A stretch of DNA of 64,000 nucleotides from RPQJ01 sp963762315 (GTDB lineage Bacteria > Pseudomonadota > Gammaproteobacteria > Steroidobacterales > Steroidobacteraceae), in assembly GCA_963762315.1 (NCBI GenBank), contig CAVXKO010000007.1, forward strand, positions 620,001 to 684,000, read 5' to 3'. The notes under the pieces were generated by a model. The model was not told the origin of the DNA. It saw only the letters and a list, made by a program, of their open reading frames with translations, and made no database searches. The translations under genes were made by a program, and so were the position numbers. Positions 27,925-36,564 of the stretch are shown here, piece after piece (within the stretch, counting starts at the first letter, position 1; the number at the start of each line of letters is the position of its first letter).

Positions 27925-28830
27925 TCAACCGCCAGGCGAACCCAGCACGTCAGCCTCAGACTGCTTGAGCAGCGCCTTGAGCAATGGTGGCGAGAAGTGC
28001 CGCTGTACCGAGATGGCATAGAAGTTCTCGTGCAGGTCCGGCACCACGCCGTACTCCACGAGGCGCCCGCTGCGCAGTTCGTCCTGCACCACCACCGTGG
28101 GCAGCAGTGCCACGCTGTCGGAGTCGCGGGCCAGCAGGCGCAGCAGCGCCATGTCGTCGACCTCGGCGCGCAGCCGGTAGCGGATGCCCAGCCGCTCGCA
28201 CATCAGGTCGAAACCGGCGCGGATGTCGTTGTCGCGCCCCGGCAGCAGCAGCGGCACCTCGGCCAGTTCGTCGGGAAACCGGAACGCGCGGCGCTTGCGC
28301 CGGGGCTTGCCCACCAGGCTGACGGGTTGGCGCGCAATGCGCCGGCACCGCCATGGGTCGTCGGCGCTGGCGTGCACCTGCCGGTTGGACAGGATCAGGT
28401 CCAGCGTATGCACCCGCAGCCGCGACAGCAGGTCGACCAGGCTGCCCGACTGCAGCACGAGTTCGACGTCGGCGCGCTCCAGCAGCGGCCGCAGGAAGTT
28501 CTCCTGGAAGTTGCGCGAAAGAGTAGCTACGGCACCGATGCGCAGCACCTGGCGTTCTTCGCGGCGGCCTTCGCGCAACAGCGCCGTCAGCTCGGCTCCC
28601 GCCGTGAAGATCGAATCGGCATAGCCCAGCGCCAGCTGTCCGGCCTCGGTGAGCTGCAGGCCGCGGCCGATACGCGCGAACAGCGGCTGCCCGAGCTGCT
28701 CTTCGAGCTGCCTGATCTGCGCCGAGAGCGCCGACTGCGAAACGTGCAGCCGCGTTGCGGCGCGCGTGAGGTTGCCCTCTTTGGCGACGGCCCAGAAGTA
28801 GTGCAGGTGATGAAAATTCAAGCGTGACAT
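27925..28830 (-). CDS. LysR-type transcriptional regulator (NhaR-like)
   Basis: The protein has 301 residues. The helix-turn-helix is in FHHLHYFWAVAKEGNLTRAA and the following RLHVSQSALSAQIRQLEEQL. A substrate-binding-type effector domain follows (RIGAVATLSRNFQENFLRPL). The closest familiar type is NhaR, which senses ions. It is divergently transcribed from dabB-dabA with 104 bases between starts, so it probably controls them, perhaps in response to inorganic carbon or ion status; that link is an inference from position. Confidence 0.88.
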   Translation of the reverse strand: MSRLNFHHLHYFWAVAKEGNLTRAATRLHVSQSALSAQIRQLEEQLGQPLFARIGRGLQLTEAGQLALGYADSIFTAGAELTALLREGRREERQVLRIGAVATLSRNFQENFLRPLLERADVELVLQSGSLVDLLSRLRVHTLDLILSNRQVHASADDPWRCRRIARQPVSLVGKPRRKRRAFRFPDELAEVPLLLPGRDNDIRAGFDLMCERLGIRYRLRAEVDDMALLRLLARDSDSVALLPTVVVQDELRSGRLVEYGVVPDLHENFYAISVQRHFSPPLLKALLKQSEADVLGSPGG

Positions 28831-28851
28831 GCGACAACCGTTCTGTTTAGA

Positions 28852-28866
28852 AGTACGTAATGTACT
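28852..28866. promoter_or_regulatory. Candidate LysR operator in the lysR-dabB intergenic region
   Basis: AGTAC and GTACT form an inverted repeat separated by five bases (AGTACGTAATGTACT), in an unusually A/T-rich patch of this GC-rich DNA. It is centred between the divergent lysR and dabB starts. LysR proteins bind such short dyads of the T-N11-A type. No binding data are available. Confidence 0.4.
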
Positions 28867-28934
28867 GAACAATGCATTTTACGGAAGATTATCGGGCAGG
28901 CACAGTGCGCTCATTGCCCCACGCGGACTCGGCC

Positions 28935-30572
28935 ATGAATCCACAGCCCGACATCAGCCTCACCCTGCCGACCTGGCATGCCGCCCTGCTGTTCGGGCCG
29001 GCGCTGGCGGCCGCGGCGGCGGCCCTGCTTGCCGGTCCCGGCGCCGCACCTTCCGCGGCGTGGCGCGGTGCGCGCTGGGCGGCCTCGGCGGCCGTGGCCT
29101 TCGCGGCGTTGTCGCTGGCCGCCGTGCTCTCCGGTTCGGTGGGCTCAGGCTACGGCGTGCGCGCCGACGCCGTCGGCGCCGTGGTGATGCTGCTCGTGGC
29201 CTTCGTCGGCTGGGTCATCGTGCGTTACTCGCAGCCCTACCTCGACGGCGAGCGAGAAGAGCGCCACTACGTGCGCTGGCTGATGGCCACGCTGGCCACG
29301 GTCAGCGTGGTCGTGGCCACCAACCATGTGCTGGTGCTGGCGCTGGCCTGGACGGCCACCAGCCTGGCGCTGCACCGGTTGCTGATGTTCTTTGGTGAGC
29401 GGCCACCGGCGGTGGTGGCCGCGCACAAGAAGTTCATCGTCGGCCGCATCGCCGACCTGTGCATGCTGGCCGCCGCCGGCCTGCTGTTCCAGGCCTACGG
29501 CACGCTGCACATCGATCAACTCGCTGCGCACGCCGCCGCCGCGCCGCAATTGCCCGGCGCCGCGCAGGTTGCGGTGCTGCTCATCGCCTGCGCCGCGCTG
29601 CTCAAGTGCGCGCAATTGCCCTTCCACGGCTGGCTGATCCAGGTGATGGAGGCGCCCACGCCGGTCTCGGCGCTGCTGCACGCCGGTGTCGTCAACCTCG
29701 GCGGCTTCGTGCTGATGCGCTTTGCGCCGCTGGTGGCCGACGTGCCCGCAGCCCAGGCACTGCTGGTGGCGGCCGGCACGGCCACCGCGGTGCTGGCGGC
29801 GCTGGTGATGACCACGCGCATCAGCATCAAGGTGATGCTCGCCTGGTCGACCTGCGCGCAGATGGGCTTCATGCTCATGCAGTGCGGCCTGGGTGCCTGG
29901 GAGATGGCGCTGCTGCATCTGGTGGCGCATTCGCTGTACAAGGCGCACGCCTTCCTCGGCGCGGGTGGTGCGGTGCGCCGCGCGATGCTGGTGCAGCTAA
30001 CGCCGCGGGCCGCGGCGCCGGGCCCGCTGGCACTGGCCGTGGGCGTGCTGGTCGGCGTGGGCATGACGCTGCTGGCCGGCGCCGCCGTGGGTTGGCTGCT
30101 GCCCGGTGACGCGGCCTCGCCCGCGATCTGGGTGCTGGCGGGTATCGCCGCCCTGGCACTGGTGCCGCTGGTGCACGCGCAGTCGCTGCGGCTGGGCGGC
30201 CCGTGGCTGCCGGCACTCGGTCTGGGTGCCTTCGGCGTCGCCCTGGCCTACTTCGGCCTGCATGCGGTGCTCGCGCGGTGGGTGCTGCCGAACGCGGCTG
30301 CCCCGGCAGCGGCGCTGTGGGTCGGCGTGGCGGTGGCCTTCGGCGCGTTGTTCCTCCTGCAGTCGGTCATCACCGTCGCGCCCCAGGGTGCGCTGGCGCG
30401 CGGCCTGTACCCATGGTTCTACGGCGGGTTGTTCCTCGACGAGAAGTTCAACCGCATCGCCTTCGCCCTGTGGCGCCCGCCGGGGCCGACGGTCGCGACT
30501 TCGCCGCTGCCCGCCGCCGACACGACCACCGCCATCGATACCCCCACCGCCACAGCCGGAGGTCGCGCATGA
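28935..30572 (+). CDS. dabB: DabB: membrane subunit of the DAB inorganic-carbon uptake complex
   Basis: DabB is a NuoL/MrpA-related proton-translocating membrane protein that energises the DabA carbonic-anhydrase-like subunit. It has 545 residues with many helices. The conserved transporter regions are present: ALAWTATSLALHRLLMFF, AALLKCAQLPFHGWLIQVME, then APTPVSALLHAGVVNLGGF and LLHLVAHSLYKAHAFLGAG. The start is the ATG of MNPQPDISLTLPTW. The dabA start overlaps its stop (ATGA), so the two are coupled. DabB is distinguished from NuoL by its partner. Confidence 0.92.
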   Translation: MNPQPDISLTLPTWHAALLFGPALAAAAAALLAGPGAAPSAAWRGARWAASAAVAFAALSLAAVLSGSVGSGYGVRADAVGAVVMLLVAFVGWVIVRYSQPYLDGEREERHYVRWLMATLATVSVVVATNHVLVLALAWTATSLALHRLLMFFGERPPAVVAAHKKFIVGRIADLCMLAAAGLLFQAYGTLHIDQLAAHAAAAPQLPGAAQVAVLLIACAALLKCAQLPFHGWLIQVMEAPTPVSALLHAGVVNLGGFVLMRFAPLVADVPAAQALLVAAGTATAVLAALVMTTRISIKVMLAWSTCAQMGFMLMQCGLGAWEMALLHLVAHSLYKAHAFLGAGGAVRRAMLVQLTPRAAAPGPLALAVGVLVGVGMTLLAGAAVGWLLPGDAASPAIWVLAGIAALALVPLVHAQSLRLGGPWLPALGLGAFGVALAYFGLHAVLARWVLPNAAAPAAALWVGVAVAFGALFLLQSVITVAPQGALARGLYPWFYGGLFLDEKFNRIAFALWRPPGPTVATSPLPAADTTTAIDTPTATAGGRA

Positions 30573-33073
30573 ACGCCGTTATGGAGGCCCCCCAGCGGCA
30601 CGCGCAGCGCCTGGCCGCTCACATCGCCACTGCCGCCGCGCGCCTGGCGCCCACCTGGCCGCTCGACGAGTTCATCGCCGTCAACCCCTACTGGGGCTGG
30701 GTCGGCCGCCCGATGCCCGAGGCCGCCGCAGCGCTGGGCACGCTGGCCGGCACGCGGCTGACGATGCCGCGCGAATGGTTCCGGGAGCAGTGGGCCGCCG
30801 GCCGCCTGCAACGTCGGCACCTGGATGCCGCGGCCGCGGACGAAGTCGCCGCGCTGAACACGAACGGCGCCGACGATGCCCGCGTGCTGGCACTGGTCAG
30901 CGAACTCGTGTCGGCACTGCAGGGCCCATCGGCACCGCTGTCGCGCCTGCCGCTGGTCACCGACCTGCGCGACCGCGGCGCACCGCCGCGGCCCGGCCTG
31001 CGCTGGGCCGATCTCGTCACCCACCAGGTCAGCCAGCACTGCGCCGCGTTCTTCGACCGCCACCAGGCCAGCTGGGCGATGGACCGCTCGCACGGCCTGT
31101 ACGACAGCTGGCGCCAGCAACTCGCCGCCGACCACGGCCTGCCCTGGCGCCAGAGCCGGGCTGCACTGCGCGCCCGTCTTGCGGCTCTCCCTTCTGCGCC
31201 GCAGGCACTGATCGGCGCCGCGTTAGACGGCATGTCCGTGCCCGAGGACGGCCACGAGCCCTACCTCAGCGCCGTGCTGATGGCCATCGGCGGCTGGGGT
31301 GCCTGGTGTGCCTACGAGCGCTGGCAAGCACGCCTGGGTGGCAGCGACGACGACAAGATCGTGGACCTGCTGGCCATCCGCTTGGCCTGGGAGTGGCTGC
31401 TGTTCGAAGATGCCGTGCACGGCTCGCTGCCGGCCGACTGGGCCGAACGTTGGGGCGCGGCACAGGCGGCGGCCGACGCGCTGCGGCAAGCCCAGCGCAC
31501 CGACTGGCTGCTGCAAAGCGCCGTCGAGATCGCCTACCGTGAGCCGCTGATCGAAGGGCTGAGCCAGCCGCTGCCTGCCGCCGCTACCACGCCGCCCGCC
31601 GTGCAGGCGTTGTTCTGCATCGACGTGCGCTCCGAGGTCTTCCGCCGCGCACTGGAGTCGGTCAGCCCTGCCGTGCACACGCGCGGCTTCGCCGGATTCT
31701 TCGGCCTGTTCATCGCCTACTCGCCCATTGGCAGCGCGCTCACGCGGCCGCAGCTGCCGGGCCTGCTGGCGCCGGCGCACTGCGTGAGCGAAGTCGCCGA
31801 CAGCGCCAGCCTGGGCCAGGTGCTGGCCACGCAGCGCCGCAACGCGCTGCAGTGGCGCCAGCGCTGGGCCGAGTTCCGCGCCGCGCCGGCCTCGGCCTTC
31901 AGCTTCGTCGAGACCATGGGCTTGCTGTACGGCCCCAAGCTGCTCGCCGACAGCCTGCCTTCGAGCGCGACTCCGGCGCGCTGGGAGGATGCCGGCCTGC
32001 CGTCACGAGCCGCCGCCGCACTGCGGCCCTGCCTGCCCCAAGCCGCCAACGACCCCGCCGCAGCCGCCGCCATGGCCAAGGGCATCCTCGGTGCCATGGG
32101 CCTGGTGAGCGGTTTCGCGCCGCTGGTGCTGCTCGTCGGCCACGGCAGTCGCAGCGCCAACAACCCGCATGCCGCCGGCCTCGACTGTGGCGCCTGCGGC
32201 GGCCAGACGGGCGAGGTCAACGCCCGCGTACTCGCGGACATGCTCAACACCCCGGCCGTGCGCGAGCACCTGCGCGACCTGGGCATCGACGTGCCCGCCG
32301 GCACGCACTTCCTGCCCGCACTGCACAACACCACCACGGACGAGGTGCTGCTGTACGACATCGAGGCCGTGCCCGCCGCGCTGCAGTCACAGCTCGCTCA
32401 ACTGGGCGAATGGCTCGAGGCCGCAGGCCAGCGCGCGCGTGCCGAGCGCGCGCAAAGCCTGGGCCTGGGCAACCTGGCCGCGCACGACGCCGCGCTGGAG
32501 CAGTCGCTGCTCGAACGCGCCAACGACTGGGCTCAGGTGCGTCCCGAATGGGGCCTGGCCGACAACGCGGCCTTCATCGTCGCGCCGCGTGCACGCAGCC
32601 GGCACCTCAACCTGGCCGGCCGCAGCTTCCTGCACGACTACGACCACCGGCTCGACCCCGAGCTGGGCGTGCTCACGCTGATCATGACCGCGCCGATGGT
32701 CGTCACCCACTGGATCAACATGCAGTACCACGCCTCCACGGTGGACAACCGGCGCTACGGCAGCGGCAACAAGGTGTTGCACAACGTGGTCGGCGGGCAC
32801 ATGGGCGTGTTCGAGGGTAACGGCGGTGATCTTCGCATCGGTCTGCCGATGCAGTCGCTGCACGACGGCCGCACGCTGCGCCACACGCCGCTGCGGCTGA
32901 GCGTCTTCATCGAAGCGCCGCGGGCCTCGATCGACACCGTGATGGCCGGCCATGAGATCGTGCGCCAGCTCGTCGGCCACGGCTGGCTGCACCTGTTCAG
33001 GATCGACCCGGAAACGAGTGCGATCGAGCGGCATGCCCGCGGGCGGTGGGTGGCGGCGGCCTGCGGCACATGA
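30569..33073 (+). CDS. dabA: DabA: carbonic-anhydrase-like subunit of the DAB complex (DUF2309)
   Basis: DabA converts CO2 to bicarbonate one way, driven by DabB, so that inorganic carbon accumulates. It has 834 residues. The zinc-site residues known from Halothiobacillus DabA (C351, D353, H524, C539) are present at C350 and D352 (ALFCIDVRSEVFRRAL), H525 (LLVGHGSRSANNP) and C540 (AAGLDCGACGGQTGEVNARV). The N terminus is the typical WPLDEFIAVNPYWGWVGRPM. The gene reads cleanly throughout, unlike the 6-12 kb region. It is encoded with dabB and probably controlled by the divergent LysR gene. Confidence 0.95.
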   Translation: MNAVMEAPQRHAQRLAAHIATAAARLAPTWPLDEFIAVNPYWGWVGRPMPEAAAALGTLAGTRLTMPREWFREQWAAGRLQRRHLDAAAADEVAALNTNGADDARVLALVSELVSALQGPSAPLSRLPLVTDLRDRGAPPRPGLRWADLVTHQVSQHCAAFFDRHQASWAMDRSHGLYDSWRQQLAADHGLPWRQSRAALRARLAALPSAPQALIGAALDGMSVPEDGHEPYLSAVLMAIGGWGAWCAYERWQARLGGSDDDKIVDLLAIRLAWEWLLFEDAVHGSLPADWAERWGAAQAAADALRQAQRTDWLLQSAVEIAYREPLIEGLSQPLPAAATTPPAVQALFCIDVRSEVFRRALESVSPAVHTRGFAGFFGLFIAYSPIGSALTRPQLPGLLAPAHCVSEVADSASLGQVLATQRRNALQWRQRWAEFRAAPASAFSFVETMGLLYGPKLLADSLPSSATPARWEDAGLPSRAAAALRPCLPQAANDPAAAAAMAKGILGAMGLVSGFAPLVLLVGHGSRSANNPHAAGLDCGACGGQTGEVNARVLADMLNTPAVREHLRDLGIDVPAGTHFLPALHNTTTDEVLLYDIEAVPAALQSQLAQLGEWLEAAGQRARAERAQSLGLGNLAAHDAALEQSLLERANDWAQVRPEWGLADNAAFIVAPRARSRHLNLAGRSFLHDYDHRLDPELGVLTLIMTAPMVVTHWINMQYHASTVDNRRYGSGNKVLHNVVGGHMGVFEGNGGDLRIGLPMQSLHDGRTLRHTPLRLSVFIEAPRASIDTVMAGHEIVRQLVGHGWLHLFRIDPETSAIERHARGRWVAAACGT

Positions 33074-33132
33074 CGGTGGCGATCGTGCTGATGGAACCAC
33101 TCGCGATCGCGGTGCCTGCGGTGCTCGGCTGA
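33070..33132 (+). CDS. 20-residue hydrophobic ORF between dabA and cysD
   Basis: An ATG overlaps the dabA stop (ATGA) and opens a 20-residue reading frame, MTVAIVLMEPLAIAVPAVLG, that ends 8 bases before the cysD ATG. cysD has no visible ribosome site, so translation through this ORF could couple cysD to dabA. It may equally be chance; there is no family support. Confidence 0.25.
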   Translation: MTVAIVLMEPLAIAVPAVLG

Positions 33133-33140
33133 ATGCCGTC

Positions 33141-34049
33141 ATGGCGATGACGCAACTCACCCACCTGCAGCGGCTCGAGGCCGAGAGCATCCACATCATG
33201 CGCGAGGTCGTGGCCGAGGCCGAGAACCCGGTGATGCTCTACAGCATCGGCAAGGACTCGACCGTGATGCTGCACCTTGCGATGAAGGCCTTCTGGCCGA
33301 CGCCGCCGCCCTTCCCGCTGCTGCACATCGACTCCACATGGGAGTTCCGCGAGATGTACGCGCTGCGCGAGCAGGTGGCGGATCGCTACGGCGTGAAGGT
33401 GCTGGTGCACCACAATCCCGAGGCAATGGCGATGGGCATCAACCCGTTCGACCACGGCAGCGAGATCCACACCGACCTCTGGCGTACCCAGGGCCTGAAG
33501 CAGGCGCTCAACGTGCACGGCTTCGACGCGGCCTTCGGCGGCGGCCGGCGCGACGAGGAGAAGTCGCGCGCAAAGGAACGTATCTTCAGCTTCCGCACCA
33601 CCCAGCATCGCTGGGACCCGAAAAATCAGCGCCCCGAACTCTGGCGGCTGTACAACGGCCGCAAGATGAAGGGCGAGTCGATTCGCGTGTTTCCGATCAG
33701 CAACTGGACCGAGCTCGACATCTGGCAGTACATCCACCTGCAGCGGATCCCGATCGTGCCGCTCTACTTGGCCGCCAAGCGGCCGATGGTCGAGCGCGAC
33801 GGCATGCTGATCCTGGTGGACGACGAACGCATGAAGTTGCATCCGGGCGAGGTGCCAGTGATGAGGTCCGTGCGCTTCCGCACCCTGGGCTGCTACCCGC
33901 TGACCGGGGCGATGGAGTCCGAGGCGCAGACGCTGCCGGCCGTCATCCAGGAGATGCTGCTGGCCCGTACCAGCGAACGGCAGGGCCGCGTGATCGACCG
34001 CGACAGCGCCGCCTCGATGGAGAAGAAGAAGCAGGAAGGCTACTTCTAG
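33141..34049 (+). CDS. cysD: Sulfate adenylyltransferase small subunit CysD
   Basis: CysD, the ATP pyrophosphatase-fold subunit, forms APS from sulfate and ATP with the GTPase CysN. It has 302 residues, the same as E. coli CysD. The PP-loop is MLYSIGKDSTVMLHLAMKAF. Further family blocks are FPLLHIDSTWEFREMY, FGGGRRDEEKSRAKERIFSF and SNWTELDIWQYI. The start is the ATG of MAMTQLTHLQRLE. No cysN follows: the next 240 bases hold no gene. The function therefore depends on a CysN encoded elsewhere, or the block has been cut here. Confidence 0.95.
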   Translation: MAMTQLTHLQRLEAESIHIMREVVAEAENPVMLYSIGKDSTVMLHLAMKAFWPTPPPFPLLHIDSTWEFREMYALREQVADRYGVKVLVHHNPEAMAMGINPFDHGSEIHTDLWRTQGLKQALNVHGFDAAFGGGRRDEEKSRAKERIFSFRTTQHRWDPKNQRPELWRLYNGRKMKGESIRVFPISNWTELDIWQYIHLQRIPIVPLYLAAKRPMVERDGMLILVDDERMKLHPGEVPVMRSVRFRTLGCYPLTGAMESEAQTLPAVIQEMLLARTSERQGRVIDRDSAASMEKKKQEGYF

Positions 34050-34291
34050 CCGCCTGGCAGCCTCACATGCCCCAGTGAAGCGGCGCGTCCTGCGGCGCCA
34101 GCATCACCGCGGCGGCCATAGTCCCGGCGAGCGCCATCCGTCACCTGCATTTGACAGAATCCATATGATCGCCAGCTGACCACGAATTGCGACTCGCCAA
34201 CTTCACAGTCGCAGCGTAGTGTCGTGATCAAACATCACCGGAAACGGCCCCGTCGAAGGCTGCCGGTGTCGCTGTCCAGGAGGGAGACAAC

Positions 34292-35572
34292 ATGCATTTG
34301 CTTCGCATCATCGCCCGTTGCGCGTTCATCCTCGGCAGCGTCGTCGCTGCAACCGGCTTGGCGAATGCTGGCGGGGGTGCGACCGACATCGGCAACTACC
34401 GCTGGACTAACGTGCGTCCGACCGTGCCGTTCAACCCTACGATATGGGCGCCGCGCGCCGGCCTCCAGGCCATCGAACTGCGTAACGACCTCTACGTGAT
34501 GGGCGGCCGGGGACCATTCTCTTTCGAGACTGAGACCGTGCTCTACGGCGACGTCTGGAGGAGCACCGACGTCGGTGCCTCGTGGACGAAAGTTGCGCAA
34601 TGGCAGCCCAGCCAGGGCACCCAGCAGATGTGGAAGCCGCGCGCGTACTTCGGGGCCGTCACTCACCGCGGCCGCATTTACGTGATCGGCGGCCAGAACT
34701 TCGAGTCGAAGCCGAACCCAGTTTATCCGGATGGCTGCGCCTTCCTCCCGCCGGGTGTGCCGTGCCTGCCGATCGTGCCTAACTCGACATTCTTCGACGA
34801 CGTGTGGAGCAGCAAGGACGGCGTCACGTGGCTTCCGGAGACGACGGATGCTCCGTGGGCAGGCCGCGCCGGCCTTTCCGCTGTCGTTCACCACGGGGCA
34901 ATCTACGTCCTCGGTGGCAGCCAGGGCGACGATGCCTCGACCGGCGGTACGGGCCGAGTCCTGTTCAACGACGTCTGGATGTCGCGCGACGGCCGCACCT
35001 GGACCGAGGTCACCGGCGAGGGGCCGAGGTGGATGCCGCGGGCCGGAGCCGCAGTCGTTTCGAAGGACGGCTATATCTACCTGCTCGGCGGCGAGCGAGG
35101 TTTCTCGTGCGGCTTCGATCCGAAGAGTCCCTGCCAGCCCGCGACGCGGACGCTTTACTTCAACGACGTGTGGCGCTCGAGAGATGGCGCGTCATGGGAA
35201 CTGGTGACCGCTTCGGCCGGCTGGTCACCTCGACCGGGACACCAGTGCGTCGTACTCATCAACGAGATTGTTTGTTTCGGTGGTTATGGAGAGGTGCCCG
35301 GACTTCCGCCGATCCCTGCGAACCCGACGGACATGTGGACCAGTCGCAACGGCAAGACCTGGACTCAGCTTCCGTCGCCCGCGGCTCCGCCGTGGAATGG
35401 CAAATCCCCGGAGGACATGCGGTACGACTTCGACGCCCTGGTCTTCTCCGGTGGTCGCGCCGGTCTGCGGCCTTCGATCATCACGTTTGGCGGCGACCGT
35501 GAGCGGTTCGGCCTTCCCTCCAACGTGAACTCATTCCTGATCGAGAACGACGTCTGGCAGTTCAGCCCGTGA
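34292..35572 (+). CDS. Secreted Kelch/Asp-box beta-propeller protein
   Basis: The protein has 426 residues. A signal peptide ends near ATGLANAGGG. The mature part is built of blade-like repeats. Each combines a Kelch strand (LYVMGGRG, IYVIGGQN, IYVLGGSQ, IYLLGGER, IVCFGGYG) with an Asp-box turn (DVWRSTDVGASW, DVWSSKDGVTW, DVWMSRDGRTW, DVWRSRDGASW, DMWTSRNGKTW). Five such units are visible plus a closing DVWQF. No catalytic galactose-oxidase residues can be assigned. It probably acts outside the cytoplasm in binding; the ligand is unknown. Confidence 0.8.
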   Translation: MHLLRIIARCAFILGSVVAATGLANAGGGATDIGNYRWTNVRPTVPFNPTIWAPRAGLQAIELRNDLYVMGGRGPFSFETETVLYGDVWRSTDVGASWTKVAQWQPSQGTQQMWKPRAYFGAVTHRGRIYVIGGQNFESKPNPVYPDGCAFLPPGVPCLPIVPNSTFFDDVWSSKDGVTWLPETTDAPWAGRAGLSAVVHHGAIYVLGGSQGDDASTGGTGRVLFNDVWMSRDGRTWTEVTGEGPRWMPRAGAAVVSKDGYIYLLGGERGFSCGFDPKSPCQPATRTLYFNDVWRSRDGASWELVTASAGWSPRPGHQCVVLINEIVCFGGYGEVPGLPPIPANPTDMWTSRNGKTWTQLPSPAAPPWNGKSPEDMRYDFDALVFSGGRAGLRPSIITFGGDRERFGLPSNVNSFLIENDVWQFSP

Positions 35573-35674
35573 TGCCGTCACGCGGAGCGGTTTGACGCAT
35601 GTGACCCGACAGGGACGTCGGCCGAACCGGGAACTACGGGAACACCCGCCCTTCCGCGCGCGATCGGCCCATCA

Positions 35675-36097
35675 TCACGCCCCGATGGTCACGATCGCAC
35701 CGACGACCATCAGGCCGATCCCGGCGGCCAGGCGCATCGAGATCGGCTCGCCGAGCGTGAGCCAGGCCAACACCACCGTGATCGGGAGACTCAGCTTGTC
35801 GATGGGCGCGACGCGCGAGGCGGGCGCGAGTTGCAGCGCCTTGAAGTACGCGAGCCACGAAAGCCCGGTCGCAATGCCCGAAAGCAGCAGGAATGCCAGC
35901 GTGCGGCCTTTCAGTTCGCGCAGTCCGATAGCTTCGCCGCGCGCCAGCACGATGCCCCATGCGAAGACCAGCACGACCGCCGTGCGCACTGCCGTGGCCA
36001 GGTTCGACGGCACGCCCTGCACGCCGACCTTGGCGAGTATCGCCGTCGCTCCCGCCGCGAATGCGGACAGCAGCGCGTAAACGAACCAGGTGTTCAT
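35675..36097 (-). CDS. EamA-type (DMT superfamily) half-size transporter
   Basis: The protein has 140 residues with about five membrane helices, which is one EamA domain; two-domain DMT transporters are twice as long. It starts MNTWFVYALLSAFAAGATAI and has the characteristic LQLAPASRVAPIDKLSLPIT and WLTLGEPISMRLAAGIGLMV segments. It should work as a dimer. The substrate is unknown. Confidence 0.88.
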   Translation of the reverse strand: MNTWFVYALLSAFAAGATAILAKVGVQGVPSNLATAVRTAVVLVFAWGIVLARGEAIGLRELKGRTLAFLLLSGIATGLSWLAYFKALQLAPASRVAPIDKLSLPITVVLAWLTLGEPISMRLAAGIGLMVVGAIVTIGA

Positions 36098-36179
36098 GAC
36101 CCTTCCCCGATCTGACGATGGGCAGCGCGGACCAGCTTATGCCCGGCACCGGCGCTACGGTAGCGGCACTTCGCGCGCG

Positions 36180-36209
36180 AAAAAAAGCCCCGGGCTTGTG
36201 GCCCGGGGC
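36180..36209 (-). terminator. Rho-independent terminator for the 36.3 kb small gene
   Basis: On the minus strand GCCCCGGGC pairs with GCCCGGGGC (9 base pairs, 5-base loop) and is followed by seven T residues. This is a textbook intrinsic terminator lying about 70 bases downstream of the small gene at 36282-36479. Confidence 0.8.
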
Positions 36210-36281
36210 AGAGTTAGCGGACTTTGGTCGAAGGGAAGGGAAAAGTCCGCCAGGGGAACCTTGCAAGGCGCGTCGTCTCGA

Positions 36282-36479
36282 TCAGTGCAGCCTCGACCAC
36301 TGAAGCACCTTGACGTCCTGCTGCGAGCGGCCGAAATTGCGGGCGATGATGCGCACCGCCTCCTTGTATTCCCGGCCCTGCCGCGGCTGTCCGTCCAGTT
36401 CGACCACGCCACGGTATTCCTGCAGGCCCCGCGGGTCGGGCTGCTCCACCAGGAAATGGGCGTAGTACTTGATGCTCAT
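36282..36479 (-). CDS. Small protein of unknown function
   Basis: From the ATG of MSIKYYAHFLVEQ the protein has 65 residues. It is soluble and charged, with the segments YRGVVELDGQPRQG and ARNFGRSQQDVKVLQWSRLH. I do not recognise a family. The strong terminator downstream and its clean frame support a real gene. It is divergent from greB with 85 bases between starts. Confidence 0.55.
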   Translation of the reverse strand: MSIKYYAHFLVEQPDPRGLQEYRGVVELDGQPRQGREYKEAVRIIARNFGRSQQDVKVLQWSRLH

Positions 36480-36564
36480 GGCGCGAACGCTACTGACGGG
36501 CCCGGCCTGAATCCGTGATGCGGTCCACACTAATCCGGGCACCGAATCCACTGCGCCGAAAACC

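Noticed and set aside
28935..30572. NADH-quinone oxidoreductase subunit L (NuoL)
   Set aside because: The sequence is NuoL-like, but the coupled DabA gene and absence of other nuo genes favour DabB.
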